A stretch of 64,000 nt of DNA, taken from assembly GCA_937872515.1 (NCBI GenBank), contig CALMSX010000056.1, positions 1 to 64,000 on the forward strand, given 5' to 3'. The notes under the pieces were generated by a model that was given only the letters and a program-made list of their open reading frames with translations, was not told the origin of the DNA and searched no databases. Both the position numbers and the translations under genes were made by a program. Source of the stretch: an uncultured Bacteroidota bacterium. Its GTDB lineage: Bacteria > Bacteroidota > Bacteroidia > Chitinophagales > Saprospiraceae. Shown here in pieces: positions 9,892-17,502 of the stretch; the stretch's first letter is position 1; every line of letters begins with the position of its first letter.

Positions 9892-10767
9892 ATGAACAAC
9901 AACTTCAAACTTTTTGTCGCATTGCTGGCTTGCTGGGTCTGCGCATTTGCTGCCTCAGCTCAAAACGCAGAAAGGGTGATCACCGAATCAAGCGCTCCTG
10001 CTGAAGACATCTATATTGATGACATCGTAAGCAAACGCCTTATCACAGATGCAAAGCTCATGAGCTATGAGCCAATCCGCGAAGCGGACATTGCCTGGGA
10101 AAAAAGGGTGTGGAGACTGGTTGAAACCCGCGAAAAAATGAATCTCGCATGGAGAGCCGAAGAAGCTCCTTTCTTTAACATCCTTAAAGACATGATTCAG
10201 AATGGTGACATCACCGTTTTTGAAGATGAAAAATTTAAGGAAGCGCTCACCTTCGAAGATGTAGAGAAGAAGTTGTTTGATGTAGATACCATTACTACCT
10301 TCGACTACGATACAGACGAGGAAAAGGTGCAGGTGGTAAAAAACACCAAAGACTGGAGAAATATCTACCGTTTCCGTGTTAAGGAAATCTGGTTCTTCGA
10401 TGAAGAAGCTTCTATGATGAAAAATCGCATCATAGGCATCGCTCCTTTGTATGAAGAAACCGTAGAAGGTTTGGACAGACCATTGGAATACCCATTGTTT
10501 TGGGTGTATTATCCTGAGGCAAGAACATTTTTGTCAAAACACAGGGTAATCAGCGACAACAACGATGTAGCTCCAATGACTTGGGCCGACCTCCTGGACA
10601 ACCGATATTTTACCAGCATCATCTATAAGAAATCCAACGTGCTCGATTTTAAAGTTGAGAAATACTTTGATGAAAAAGATCCAATGTTTTATTTTGACCA
10701 ACTGATGGAATCTGAGAAAATCAAAAACGAATTGTTCAACTTCGAGCACGATCTTTGGGAATATTGA
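9892..10767 (+). CDS. gldN: Gliding motility / T9SS protein GldN (PorN)
   Basis: GldN is the periplasmic partner of GldK in the T9SS ring. The 291-residue protein has a signal peptide ending at about residue 23 (FAASAQ). Family landmarks are the opening block DIYIDDIVSKRLITD, the repeated aromatic motif RFRVKEIWFFDEEASMM, the central RIIGIAP, and FWVYYPEAR before the C-terminal helix ending in FEHDLWEY. It is the last gene of the operon and is followed at once by a rho-independent terminator. Confidence 0.95.
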   Translation: MNNNFKLFVALLACWVCAFAASAQNAERVITESSAPAEDIYIDDIVSKRLITDAKLMSYEPIREADIAWEKRVWRLVETREKMNLAWRAEEAPFFNILKDMIQNGDITVFEDEKFKEALTFEDVEKKLFDVDTITTFDYDTDEEKVQVVKNTKDWRNIYRFRVKEIWFFDEEASMMKNRIIGIAPLYEETVEGLDRPLEYPLFWVYYPEARTFLSKHRVISDNNDVAPMTWADLLDNRYFTSIIYKKSNVLDFKVEKYFDEKDPMFYFDQLMESEKIKNELFNFEHDLWEY

Positions 10768-10788
10768 TCTTATGATCCCATGATATAA

Positions 10789-10819
10789 AGCCTTCCCTTT
10801 TTAGGGAGGGCTTTTTTTT
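10789..10819 (+). terminator. Intrinsic terminator after gldN
   Basis: AAGCCTTCCCT and AGGGAGGGCTT form a stem around a short T-rich loop, followed by a run of T. It closes the gldKLMN operon. The stem has A residues on its 5' side, so it may also terminate the convergent minus-strand gene that ends at 10822. Confidence 0.9.
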
Positions 10820-10821
10820 GT

Positions 10822-11586
10822 CTATAACTGAAGGCTTAATCCATCATATGAGGCCAAAACTCCGGCCGGCAATAGTTTGGACCATTGCTCTACAGGACCC
10901 AATTGATGGCTCATATGGGTGAGAAGGGTCGTACCGGCTCCCACTTTTTGAGCTACCTCCAAGGCCTGGTCTAAGCTAAAATGGGCGTGGTGAGGAACCA
11001 ACTGCAACGCATTGATGACCAAGATTTCAACACCTGCAATCTCTGCCAAGGTTTGGTCTGGCAGCTCAGAAGCATCGGTGATGTAAGCCAGCGAACCTAT
11101 TTTAAAACCCAAAATGGGCAATCTACCGTGCATGACGGCAAGTGGAAGGATTTGAACAGAACCCACTTCAAATGGTTTTCCTTCTTCAATTTCAATTAAC
11201 TCTACCCTTGGCGATCCGGGGTATGCTTTTGCCCCAAATACGTAGTGATACCTCTGCCTGAGGTCTTCAATTACCCTTTGGTTGGCGAAAGCAGGTATTG
11301 ACTTTTGTTGCAGAAAGTTGATGGGACGCACATCGTCAAGTCCCGCCGTGTGGTCATTGTGTTCGTGCGTAAATAAAATGGCATCCAGATCCGTTATGCC
11401 GTGGGTAAGTAATTGCTGGCGGAGATCAGGGCTGGTATCGATCAGTATCCGGCGCCCACCTTCCTCCACCAATACGCTGCTACGGCTGCGGATGTCCTTG
11501 GAATCTGAAGAATGGCAAGTGGCACATGGACAGCCCAAAACCGGAATGCCCTGCGAAGTGCCCGTTCCCAAAAAAAGCAGTCTCAC
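10822..11586 (-). CDS. MBL-fold metallo-hydrolase, PhnP-like
   Basis: A 254-residue metallo-beta-lactamase-fold hydrolase. The metal-binding motif H74-E-H76-N-D78-H79 is intact, and an N-terminal GCPCATC cluster (Cys19, Cys21, Cys24) matches the extra zinc site seen in PhnP, a cyclic-phosphate phosphodiesterase. The substrate here is not known, and no phn genes are nearby. Translation begins at GTG; this start overlaps the stop codon of the upstream small gene by four bases (GTGA), so the two are translationally coupled. Family-level assignment is secure, substrate is not. Confidence 0.88.
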   Translation of the reverse strand: MRLLFLGTGTSQGIPVLGCPCATCHSSDSKDIRSRSSVLVEEGGRRILIDTSPDLRQQLLTHGITDLDAILFTHEHNDHTAGLDDVRPINFLQQKSIPAFANQRVIEDLRQRYHYVFGAKAYPGSPRVELIEIEEGKPFEVGSVQILPLAVMHGRLPILGFKIGSLAYITDASELPDQTLAEIAGVEILVINALQLVPHHAHFSLDQALEVAQKVGAGTTLLTHMSHQLGPVEQWSKLLPAGVLASYDGLSLQL

Positions 11587-11873
11587 ACCTGTAACAGTTC
11601 TTTCAACTGATTCTCCTGGTTCTTGGCTACTTGTCTGAAAAATTGCTGTGATTTTTCGGTAAGACTGGCCTCGTCGATCGACAAGGTGCTAAGAATGTCC
11701 AACAGGATGTTGATCCTGCCTTCGATATCGTAAAAGCGGTTGACAACCACTATTTTTTTATGTTCTACTACGCAATAACCTGAATTGAAGTTGCCTTTTT
11801 CATACCTCACGGTATATTCCAGCTCTTTGAATAACAATTCTAACTTCTCCAGGTTTGATTTTGAATACTTCAA
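11583..11873 (-). CDS. Conserved small protein of unknown function
   Basis: A 96-residue acidic and basic mixed helical protein without signal peptide or membrane segment. The sequence reads as two helical parts around a beta segment (GYCVVEHKKIVVVNRFYD). It overlaps the downstream metallo-hydrolase gene by four bases, so the two are probably co-translated. I recognise the pattern as a small conserved Bacteroidota protein but can assign no function. The start was set at the only ATG that leaves a plausible N-terminus. Confidence 0.75.
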   Translation of the reverse strand: MKYSKSNLEKLELLFKELEYTVRYEKGNFNSGYCVVEHKKIVVVNRFYDIEGRINILLDILSTLSIDEASLTEKSQQFFRQVAKNQENQLKELLQV

Positions 11874-11949
11874 GCTAATCTTTTTTGGTCATATAGGATT
11901 TACAAATATATTAAATTTTCATATCTGTGGAGCAGTTTTGATCACCTGT

Positions 11950-11958
11950 TTATCCACA
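11950..11958 (+). promoter_or_regulatory. Single perfect DnaA box
   Basis: TTATCCACA, identical to the E. coli DnaA-box consensus, lies in the intergenic region before the cystathionine gene; a near-match TTATCCACG lies inside that gene at 12125-12133. This could be chance in AT-rich DNA or a DnaA-titration or regulatory site. No replication genes are nearby. Confidence 0.3.
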
Positions 11959-12105
11959 ACTTTTATTTGGTCATCATTGGGGGGCAAATTGTACGATTTT
12001 ACCACAAAATGGGTCTGTACCCCTCTTTTTTGGATAAAATTTGGCAACTTTGCAAAATAAATGAGGATTATTTCAACCACCATTTAAAAAATCTACTAAT
12101 ACCAA

Positions 12106-13251
12106 ATGAAATTCGGAACAAAAGTTATCCACGCAGGCATCCAGCCCGATCCCGATACAGGGGCCATCATGACACCCATCTACCAAACATCCACCTATGT
12201 ACAGGATGGTCTGGGGCGCCACAAAGGATTTGAATACGCCAGGACCCAAAATCCCACCCGGCAGGTGCTTGAAAAAAACCTGGCAGCCCTCGAAAATGGG
12301 GTAGATGCCATTTGTTTTGGTTCCGGACTGGCAGCCCAGGATGCTGTACTAAAGCTGCTGAATCCGGGTGATGAGGTAATTTCAACCAATGATCTTTATG
12401 GGGGATCTTATCGACAAATGGTGAGGGTATATGCCAAATACGGCATCGTTTTTCATTTTGTAGATATGCAAAATCCGCAAAATATTGCCGATAAATTGAC
12501 AGACAAGACCCGCATGCTGTGGATTGAAACGCCAACCAATCCCATGCTGAGCATTGTAGACATCAAGGCCTGTACCGATGTGGTAAAGGGTAGAAATGTG
12601 ATAACAGTGGTAGACAATACCTTTGCCTCGCCCTATTTGCAGAATCCCATTTCTTTGGGAGCCGACATCGTTTTGCACAGTGCCACCAAATACCTGGGAG
12701 GTCACTCCGATGTAATCCATGGTGCCCTGATTGTAGACAGCAACGAGTTGGCAGAAAAGCTACATTTTATCCAGAATGCATGTGGTGCCGTACCGGGTCC
12801 CCAGGATTGTTTTTTGGTCTTAAGGGGCATCAAAACCCTACATATAAGGGTGCAGCGTGCCTGTGAAAATGCTGCCAAGATTGGGGATTATTTATTGGCC
12901 CACCCCAAAGTATCAAAAGTCTATTACCCCGGTTTTGCCAACCATCCCAATCACGAAGTGGCCAAAAAACAAATGCGAATGTTTGGGGCCATGATCTCCT
13001 TCGACCTGGTGGATGACAGTGAGGCAGCCGCCAAAAGAGTGTTGGAGGGAACCCACTACTTCTCATTGGCAGAATCTTTGGGTGGGGTAGAATCGTTGAT
13101 CGGTCACCCCGCATCCATGACCCACGCCTCCATACCCAGAGAAGAGCGGTTAAAGGTAGGTTTGACCGACTCACTGATCCGCCTGAGTGTGGGTATTGAA
13201 GATGTCGAAGACCTTATCCAGGATCTGGACCAGGCGCTGGCAAAGGTATAA
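12106..13251 (+). CDS. Cystathionine gamma-synthase-type PLP enzyme
   Basis: A 381-residue enzyme of the Cys/Met metabolism family (fold type I, pyridoxal phosphate). The PLP-binding lysine lies in SATKYLGGHSD, and the family motifs YARTQNPTR, FGSGLAA, DLYGGSYRQ and ETPTNPML are intact. These enzymes link O-activated homoserine with cysteine (gamma-synthase) or cleave cystathionine (gamma-lyase). The sequence resembles gamma-synthases commonly found in this phylum, but the two activities cannot be separated from sequence alone. The gene is transcribed alone, with an AT-rich upstream region that contains a perfect DnaA box. Confidence 0.9.
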   Translation: MKFGTKVIHAGIQPDPDTGAIMTPIYQTSTYVQDGLGRHKGFEYARTQNPTRQVLEKNLAALENGVDAICFGSGLAAQDAVLKLLNPGDEVISTNDLYGGSYRQMVRVYAKYGIVFHFVDMQNPQNIADKLTDKTRMLWIETPTNPMLSIVDIKACTDVVKGRNVITVVDNTFASPYLQNPISLGADIVLHSATKYLGGHSDVIHGALIVDSNELAEKLHFIQNACGAVPGPQDCFLVLRGIKTLHIRVQRACENAAKIGDYLLAHPKVSKVYYPGFANHPNHEVAKKQMRMFGAMISFDLVDDSEAAAKRVLEGTHYFSLAESLGGVESLIGHPASMTHASIPREERLKVGLTDSLIRLSVGIEDVEDLIQDLDQALAKV

Positions 13252-13312
13252 ATCATGACCTTATACCAAACGTGCTCGCTGTTTAAAACGTTATAAGGTT
13301 AAATCCCTTATC

Positions 13313-13927
13313 ATGCGCCTAATTATTACCTTGACAGCCGGATGGTTTTTACTTCTTACTGCTGTTTCGTGCTCCAAAGAAAAAGTGGACTGTATTCCTT
13401 TGGATAAGGCCAGCTGTGCCTGCACCAAGGAATACACCCCGGTATGTGGCTGCGATGGGAACACCTATTCCAATGCCTGCCACGCCCTGTGTTGGGGCAT
13501 TACCAACTTTAGCGCCGGGCCCTGTGTAGAAAATGCCACCGACAAGCCTTTTGGCACCTGGTATTTTGCCGGCTATCTCTTTGCGGATCAACTCAATCCT
13601 GACAAAGTGGTTAAAGCCCATGAGTACGATGTTTGGCTTCAACTGATAGAAGAAATCAACTCTGGCAGCTACCGATTGTTTTTCAGGGGAAATAGTTCCG
13701 TCAATTCGTACGGAGGTGACTTTAATTTCAAGCCATCGGGTGAACTTTCCTTCATCAACATGTACCAAACCGAAAAGGCGGGCCCTCTTGCAGCCATGGC
13801 CTTTGAAGACCGCTACCTCAAAGCCCTGGCCAAGGCAGATCATTTTCAGATTACCAAAAATGTAATGTACCTCAATACAACAGTAGATGGTAAATCCGAA
13901 AGAATGGTCTTTGTACCGGGTTTTTAA
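13313..13927 (+). CDS. Kazal-type inhibitor domain / META-like lipoprotein
   Basis: A 204-residue predicted lipoprotein (Cys20 after LLTAVS). Residues about 27-66 form a compact Kazal-type protease-inhibitor domain, with the diagnostic PVCGCDGNTYSNAC core and six-plus cysteines. Residues about 72-204 (GTWYFAGYLF through the C-terminus) resemble a META/HslJ-like domain, with the block FRGNSSVNSYGGDFNF and a late FEDRYLKAL helix. It is probably anchored in the envelope and may inhibit extracellular or periplasmic serine proteases. The Kazal call is firm, the META call moderate, and the target protease unknown. Confidence 0.8.
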   Translation: MRLIITLTAGWFLLLTAVSCSKEKVDCIPLDKASCACTKEYTPVCGCDGNTYSNACHALCWGITNFSAGPCVENATDKPFGTWYFAGYLFADQLNPDKVVKAHEYDVWLQLIEEINSGSYRLFFRGNSSVNSYGGDFNFKPSGELSFINMYQTEKAGPLAAMAFEDRYLKALAKADHFQITKNVMYLNTTVDGKSERMVFVPGF

Positions 13928-13949
13928 GCCTGGTTTCTATAATTTTCAC

Positions 13950-13980
13950 TTGTATAATTCCGGAATAAATACTAATTTTG
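13950..13980 (+). promoter_or_regulatory. Promoter of tRNA(CAT)
   Basis: TTG at 13950-13952, 20 bases, then a perfect TAATTTTG (TAnnTTTG) at 13973-13980. The tRNA begins 26 bases downstream. The spacing fits the Bacteroidota housekeeping sigma factor. Confidence 0.6.
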
Positions 13981-14005
13981 CAACTCCTTAAAAAAGGAAG
14001 TCCAT

Positions 14006-14079
14006 GGCGCGGTAGCTCAGTTGGTTAGAGCGTGCGATTCATAATCGCAAGGTCGGGAGTTCAAGCCTCCCCCACGCTA
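14006..14079 (+). tRNA. tRNA with CAT anticodon (probably elongator Met)
   Basis: A full cloverleaf is visible. D stem GCTC/GAGC; anticodon stem TGCGA/TCGCA with loop TTCATAA (anticodon 14040-14042, CAT); five-base variable loop; T stem GGGAG/CTCCC with loop TTCAAGC. The acceptor stem (14006-14012 with 14072-14078) has a G-T pair at its first position and a C-A mismatch at the fifth. The discriminator is A. CCA is not encoded (CCC follows), as in most of this phylum. The anticodon stem lacks the three G-C pairs of initiator tRNA, so elongator Met is favoured; a lysidine-modified tRNA-Ile cannot be excluded. Confidence 0.92.
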
Positions 14080-14086
14080 CCCAAGG

Positions 14087-14120
14087 TAAAACCGCTTACA
14101 TTCAGTTGTGAGCGGTTTTC
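14087..14120 (+). terminator. Intrinsic terminator after the tRNA
   Basis: AAAACCGCTTACA and TGTGAGCGGTTTT form a long stem with one internal mismatch around a short loop, ending in T-rich DNA. It starts about eight bases after the tRNA. Confidence 0.85.
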
Positions 14121-14261
14121 TTATTTTACAGGAACACTGCGTTCAATTAGATAAATGATAGACACTTTCAGGGACTGTATTTTCATTATTTGTGTTGGGT
14201 ACCATTAATCAGGTCTATTTTATATATTAGTTTGGTTTCGGATCAAACATGATAATATCTA

Positions 14262-14291
14262 TTGCCTTATTCCAAATTGCTACTAATTTTG
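14262..14291 (+). promoter_or_regulatory. Promoter of the hicB-hicA locus
   Basis: TTG at 14262-14264, 19 bases, then a perfect TAATTTTG at 14284-14291, 34 bases before the hicB start. The spacing and both elements fit the Bacteroidota consensus. Confidence 0.5.
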
Positions 14292-14325
14292 ATATTTCTT
14301 CATTAAGGTTGATTTCAATAACAAA

Positions 14326-14676
14326 ATGGCTAAAAATTTATTAACAAAATATCTGCAGGAAATAAATGTAAACGTTGACGTTTTGTTATTCAAAGAGGAA
14401 GAAATTTGGGTTTCTTACTGCCCCGCATTGAACTTATCATCTTATGGTGATGATGAAGAAGATGCGAAACAGGCATTTGGAGAGGTTTTATCTATTTTCA
14501 TAGAAGAAACAACTAAGAAAAGAACTCTAGATAAAGAATTGTTGAAACTAGGTTGGCAATTACGACAGCAGCCAACTCTTATATTTGATCAACCCAAAAA
14601 GATTGTTGATAAAAAACTTATTAATAAAAAAATAGAAACCTACAAAGAGCAATTCGCAGTGCCTGTTTATGCATAA
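14326..14676 (+). CDS. hicB: HicB-family antitoxin
   Basis: A 116-residue protein with the HicB partial RNase-H-like fold: NVDVLLFKEEEIWVSYCPALNLSSYGDDEEDAKQAF, a strand-strand-helix pattern in which the phrase Pro-Ala-Leu-Asn-Leu-Ser-Ser-Tyr-Gly replaces the usual PDLPGC-type turn. The C-terminal part is basic and could form the DNA-binding arm. HicB antitoxins neutralise the HicA mRNA interferase and repress their own operon. The toxin-like gene begins three bases after this stop codon. Order is antitoxin first, which is seen in part of the family. Confidence 0.72.
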   Translation: MAKNLLTKYLQEINVNVDVLLFKEEEIWVSYCPALNLSSYGDDEEDAKQAFGEVLSIFIEETTKKRTLDKELLKLGWQLRQQPTLIFDQPKKIVDKKLINKKIETYKEQFAVPVYA

Positions 14677-14679
14677 TAT

Positions 14680-14917
14680 ATGGGAAGCCTTATTTTTGAA
14701 ACAGCAAAATGGAAAAAGTGGCTCAAAATGAAAGGCTTATTGCACAAGCGAACAAAAGGAAGTCACGAAATTTGGGATTACCGAGATGGCCCTTTAGCTA
14801 GACCTGTTGTTTTCAGAGGTAAGAAAAAAACAGATACCAAGATTACATATTGAAACCTGCTTGGACACCCTTTCAATTGATTTCAGACAATTTGTAAAAG
14901 AATATGAAAGCTTGTAA
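14680..14917 (+). pseudogene. hicA: HicA-family toxin, frame broken at a run of seven A
   Basis: From the ATG at 14680 the frame reads a HicA-like N-terminus: basic Trp/Lys-rich helix, then KRTKGSHEIWDY, the usual Gly-Ser-His catalytic region. It stops at 14851-14853 after only 57 residues. If one A is removed from the seven-A run at 14824-14830, the frame continues as IPRLHIETCLDTLSID and FRQFVKEYESL to a stop at 14915-14917, giving 78 residues with the normal HicA C-terminal helix. So the gene is frameshifted, is a sequencing error in the homopolymer, or is expressed by slippage. It pairs with the hicB gene just upstream. Confidence 0.7.
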
Positions 14918-15116
14918 AGTCTACAATAAACCAGATTATTTTTTGGAGACCTTACTAGATGAGACAATTTTTTTTTAAAAAGTGAGTGCTTTTCTATTTA
15001 GCGAGGGACTCTCGTTTGTCATAAATAGCTGGACGCATTAAATCAGAACCCACCTTCTTTCTGAGGAAAAATTCCAAGTCTTAAAACCGTTGGTTTTTAA
15101 GGGTACCTCTTCTTTC

Positions 15117-16223
15117 CTATTTCTTCGAAAACATCTTCACCACCTTGTCACCTGCATTGGTAAGGATAGACATTACGTATTTACCCCTTACCAGGTTGCT
15201 GATGTCGATCACATTACCGGGATTCAGGATGTCGGCTACCACTTGGCCGGATGCATTGAGGATCTGTAATGAGGATACCGGCTCGTTGACTTGGATCTCA
15301 TGTTTATTGGGTACTTTTTTTACATCAGGATCCGGCTTGAGCTTTGCCGTATAATTGGCATAACTGTCATTGCAAAAATCGAAGTCCCACTCCACGTGGT
15401 TCCAGGTATGCCACAACAACATTGATGTATTGGTTCCGGGAATGGGCCATACACTGGTTTCAGGACCTGCATAAGTAATGAAACGGTTTACCTCATTGGG
15501 AGATATCTGTCCTTTTTCAGTAGATACAATGTGGTGGATGGGTTTGGTAGATCCAAGGCTTTTGTATTCTTCGTTGACCCTGTCTATGGTGCTTTCCAGA
15601 AAAAGCATGTGATCATTGCCCCAGTTTTCTACATAGGTTTGGGGCATAAAGCCATCTACGTATTGATTGATGGTGGAGATAGGAAAAGAATGTGCTCTTG
15701 GATTGCCCCAGGTTGTACAGTAAAACAAAAAGTCATCCTTGGCATAGTTGTCTTTTTTGGCCCGCTCTCTGGCAGCATCAAAGGCCTTAAACATTTTGGA
15801 AGCCGCCAGGGGCTTGCGATCAAATTGAGCTTCTACATCGATGACATAGCCCTTATATCCGGACTTAGCAGCCTTATAAAGGGCCTCAGCCTGTTGTTTT
15901 TCGTTGCCCGGATAGTTGTACGACCAGGCCCAGGCTTCAATGCCTCTGGATTCGAATATTTTAGGTATGCTGGCATCCACCAGCTCGGTCCACTTAACGG
16001 TGTCTACCCGCCCGTTGGCCACCTTGACATAAATCCTTTTGATGCCCAGATTTTGAAGGGTATCTGCGAGCGACTCATAGTCTTTAAACTTGGTCAGCTC
16101 CAGGTACCAAAGCCAGGCCCCCAGCTTGTTGCACGAGGCTTCCTGTGCTTTTGTATGAAATGCATAAAGCAGCAAGAACAACGCCACAATTACCCCTCTT
16201 CCTTTTCTACTCATTGTCGCCAT
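15117..16223 (-). CDS. Secreted TIM-barrel glycosidase-like protein with T9SS tail
   Basis: A 368-residue exported protein with a signal peptide ending near AFHTKAQ (residue about 27). The main domain has TIM-barrel features: LGAWLWYLE, KRIYVKVANG, GIEAWAWSYNYPG, YKGYVIDVEAQFD, DGFMPQTY, a pattern like the DUF4434 or GH-like hydrolases acting on extracellular sugars. No catalytic pair can be fixed with confidence, although Asp and Glu of IDVEAQ are good candidates. The last 70 residues form a T9SS sorting tail (SSLQILNASGQVV, then VRGKYVMSI and a Lys-rich end). The start overlaps the end of the upstream CNNM gene by 17 bases; an internal ATG at 16214 is an alternative. Confidence 0.8.
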   Translation of the reverse strand: MATMSRKGRGVIVALFLLLYAFHTKAQEASCNKLGAWLWYLELTKFKDYESLADTLQNLGIKRIYVKVANGRVDTVKWTELVDASIPKIFESRGIEAWAWSYNYPGNEKQQAEALYKAAKSGYKGYVIDVEAQFDRKPLAASKMFKAFDAARERAKKDNYAKDDFLFYCTTWGNPRAHSFPISTINQYVDGFMPQTYVENWGNDHMLFLESTIDRVNEEYKSLGSTKPIHHIVSTEKGQISPNEVNRFITYAGPETSVWPIPGTNTSMLLWHTWNHVEWDFDFCNDSYANYTAKLKPDPDVKKVPNKHEIQVNEPVSSLQILNASGQVVADILNPGNVIDISNLVRGKYVMSILTNAGDKVVKMFSKK

Positions 16224-17463
16224 GCAATCTGATGATTCGTATCTTCTCTATCCTGGTGTCGCTAACGCTTTCCACGATGATTTTGTTGTGTCCAATAATA
16301 ATTTCCGCACCCTGTTCAGGAATGGTTTCTTCCATTTTGACCACCAGGCCTGACAGTGTTTGATAATCACCCTCTGGTAATTCCAAAACCGGGTACTTTT
16401 CGTTGAGATAGTCTACTTCCAATCTTCCGGCAAAAAGAAAACTGTTGTCAGACAATACTTCTTCAGTCATCTCTTCCACATCGTGTTCGTCATCGATTTC
16501 TCCGAAGATTTCTTCCAGGATGTCTTCCAACGTGATCAATCCTGCTATGCCTCCGTATTCATCTACCACGCAGGCAATATTGAAGCGCTCTTTTATAAAC
16601 TTCTGCATGAGGTCCTTTACCCCCATGGCATCCGGTACAAATTGAACCGGCGACACGATCTTTTCGATCTTGTCGGGATTATACAACAGCTTTTGGTGAT
16701 GTATATATCCTACGACATTTTCAATGTCGTCATCCACTACGATGATGCGGGATATTTTATGGGTACGAAACAATTGTACCAACTCGTCGATGGTATCTGT
16801 TTTGTACACATAAATGATTTCATTTCGCGGAATCATACAATCCCTCACCTTTACCTGTCCCAAATTGAGGGCATTAGTGAGAATTTCACGGTCTATATCC
16901 TCAGAATCTGAAATATTTTCATTGATGTATTCCTCTAAATCATGCCTGGAAAAAACAGGGTCTGCTTCAGCACCGGGCACTTTCAACACTTTGCGGATGA
17001 TAAAATTGGAGACGCCGGTCAAAATCCAGGTGGGCAGATAAAGCAGCCACATAAAAAAACGGATGGTCAGGGCAGACCGGTATAGGTATTCATTGGAATA
17101 AAGCTGAGAAAAGGTCTTGGGCAGGAATTCTCCAAAAATTAAAACCACCAGCGTGATAATCAGGGTGACACTCAAAAGTAAAACCAGGCTGCCTTCACCC
17201 AAATAGGGCATAAGCAGGGGCTCAATGAGTTTTGACATAAATAAGGTGATCAATACCAACACAATGTTGTTGCCCACCAGCATGGATGAAAGGAACTCCC
17301 GGGGCCGCTCATAAAATCCGGCTATGATTTTACCTTTTACGTGGCCCTTGTTTTTCAACACCTCGATGCCCAGCTTATTGGCCGATACAAATGCTATCTC
17401 AGACCCCGAAAAGAAGGCCGAAAGCAAAAGCATCAAAAGGGACAGCAAAATCAGTGTTGTCAT
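16207..17463 (-). CDS. CNNM/CBS-domain membrane protein (hemolysin/CorC family)
   Basis: A 418-residue inner-membrane protein. The N-terminal CNNM (DUF21) domain starts with a helix LLSLLMLLLSAFFSGSEIAFVS and has three to four membrane segments up to about residue 160. Two CBS motifs follow (RDCMIPRNEIIYV; VKDLMQKFI), and then the CorC_HlyC C-terminal domain with the block VVDEYGGIAGLITLEDILEEIFGEI. The family is linked to magnesium or cobalt transport and resistance. Related to GldE, a gliding protein, but the sequence fits the general hemolysin family better. A TACTTTTG box (17481-17488, minus) lies 17 bases before its ATG. Confidence 0.9.
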   Translation of the reverse strand: MTTLILLSLLMLLLSAFFSGSEIAFVSANKLGIEVLKNKGHVKGKIIAGFYERPREFLSSMLVGNNIVLVLITLFMSKLIEPLLMPYLGEGSLVLLLSVTLIITLVVLIFGEFLPKTFSQLYSNEYLYRSALTIRFFMWLLYLPTWILTGVSNFIIRKVLKVPGAEADPVFSRHDLEEYINENISDSEDIDREILTNALNLGQVKVRDCMIPRNEIIYVYKTDTIDELVQLFRTHKISRIIVVDDDIENVVGYIHHQKLLYNPDKIEKIVSPVQFVPDAMGVKDLMQKFIKERFNIACVVDEYGGIAGLITLEDILEEIFGEIDDEHDVEEMTEEVLSDNSFLFAGRLEVDYLNEKYPVLELPEGDYQTLSGLVVKMEETIPEQGAEIIIGHNKIIVESVSDTRIEKIRIIRLHGDNE

Positions 17464-17480
17464 TCAAAAAAAAATTCTTG

Positions 17481-17488
17481 CAAAAGTA
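17481..17488 (-). promoter_or_regulatory. -7 box candidate for the CNNM gene
   Basis: TACTTTTG on the minus strand, a full match to TAnnTTTG, ends 17 bases before the ATG of the CNNM-family gene. No convincing TTG is placed upstream of it. Confidence 0.35.
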
Positions 17489-17502
17489 ATAATTTTTGGT
17501 TT

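Noticed and set aside
11874..12105. oriC or SAM riboswitch before the cystathionine gene
   Set aside because: Only one perfect DnaA box in the intergenic region, no replication genes; no SAM riboswitch fold or terminator could be seen.
13258..13290. Inverted repeat CCTTATA / TATAAGG after the cystathionine gene
   Set aside because: The stem is weak with a long loop and no T run, so it is not listed as a terminator.
14215..14340. Minus-strand open stretch of about 35 codons before hicB
   Set aside because: It reads plausibly (for example NKAIDIIMFDPKPN before a stop) but has no start codon and is overlapped by a good plus-strand promoter; at most a gene remnant.
15080..15101. Hairpin CTTAAAACC / GGTTTTTAAG before the T9SS-tailed glycosidase-like gene end
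   Set aside because: Imperfect stem, no T run in the right direction; too weak to call as the terminator of the minus-strand gene.
16207..17463. GldE identity for the CNNM/CBS protein
   Set aside because: GldE belongs to the same family, but the sequence around SGSEIAFVSANKL fits the general hemolysin/CorC group, and gldE-specific context is missing.
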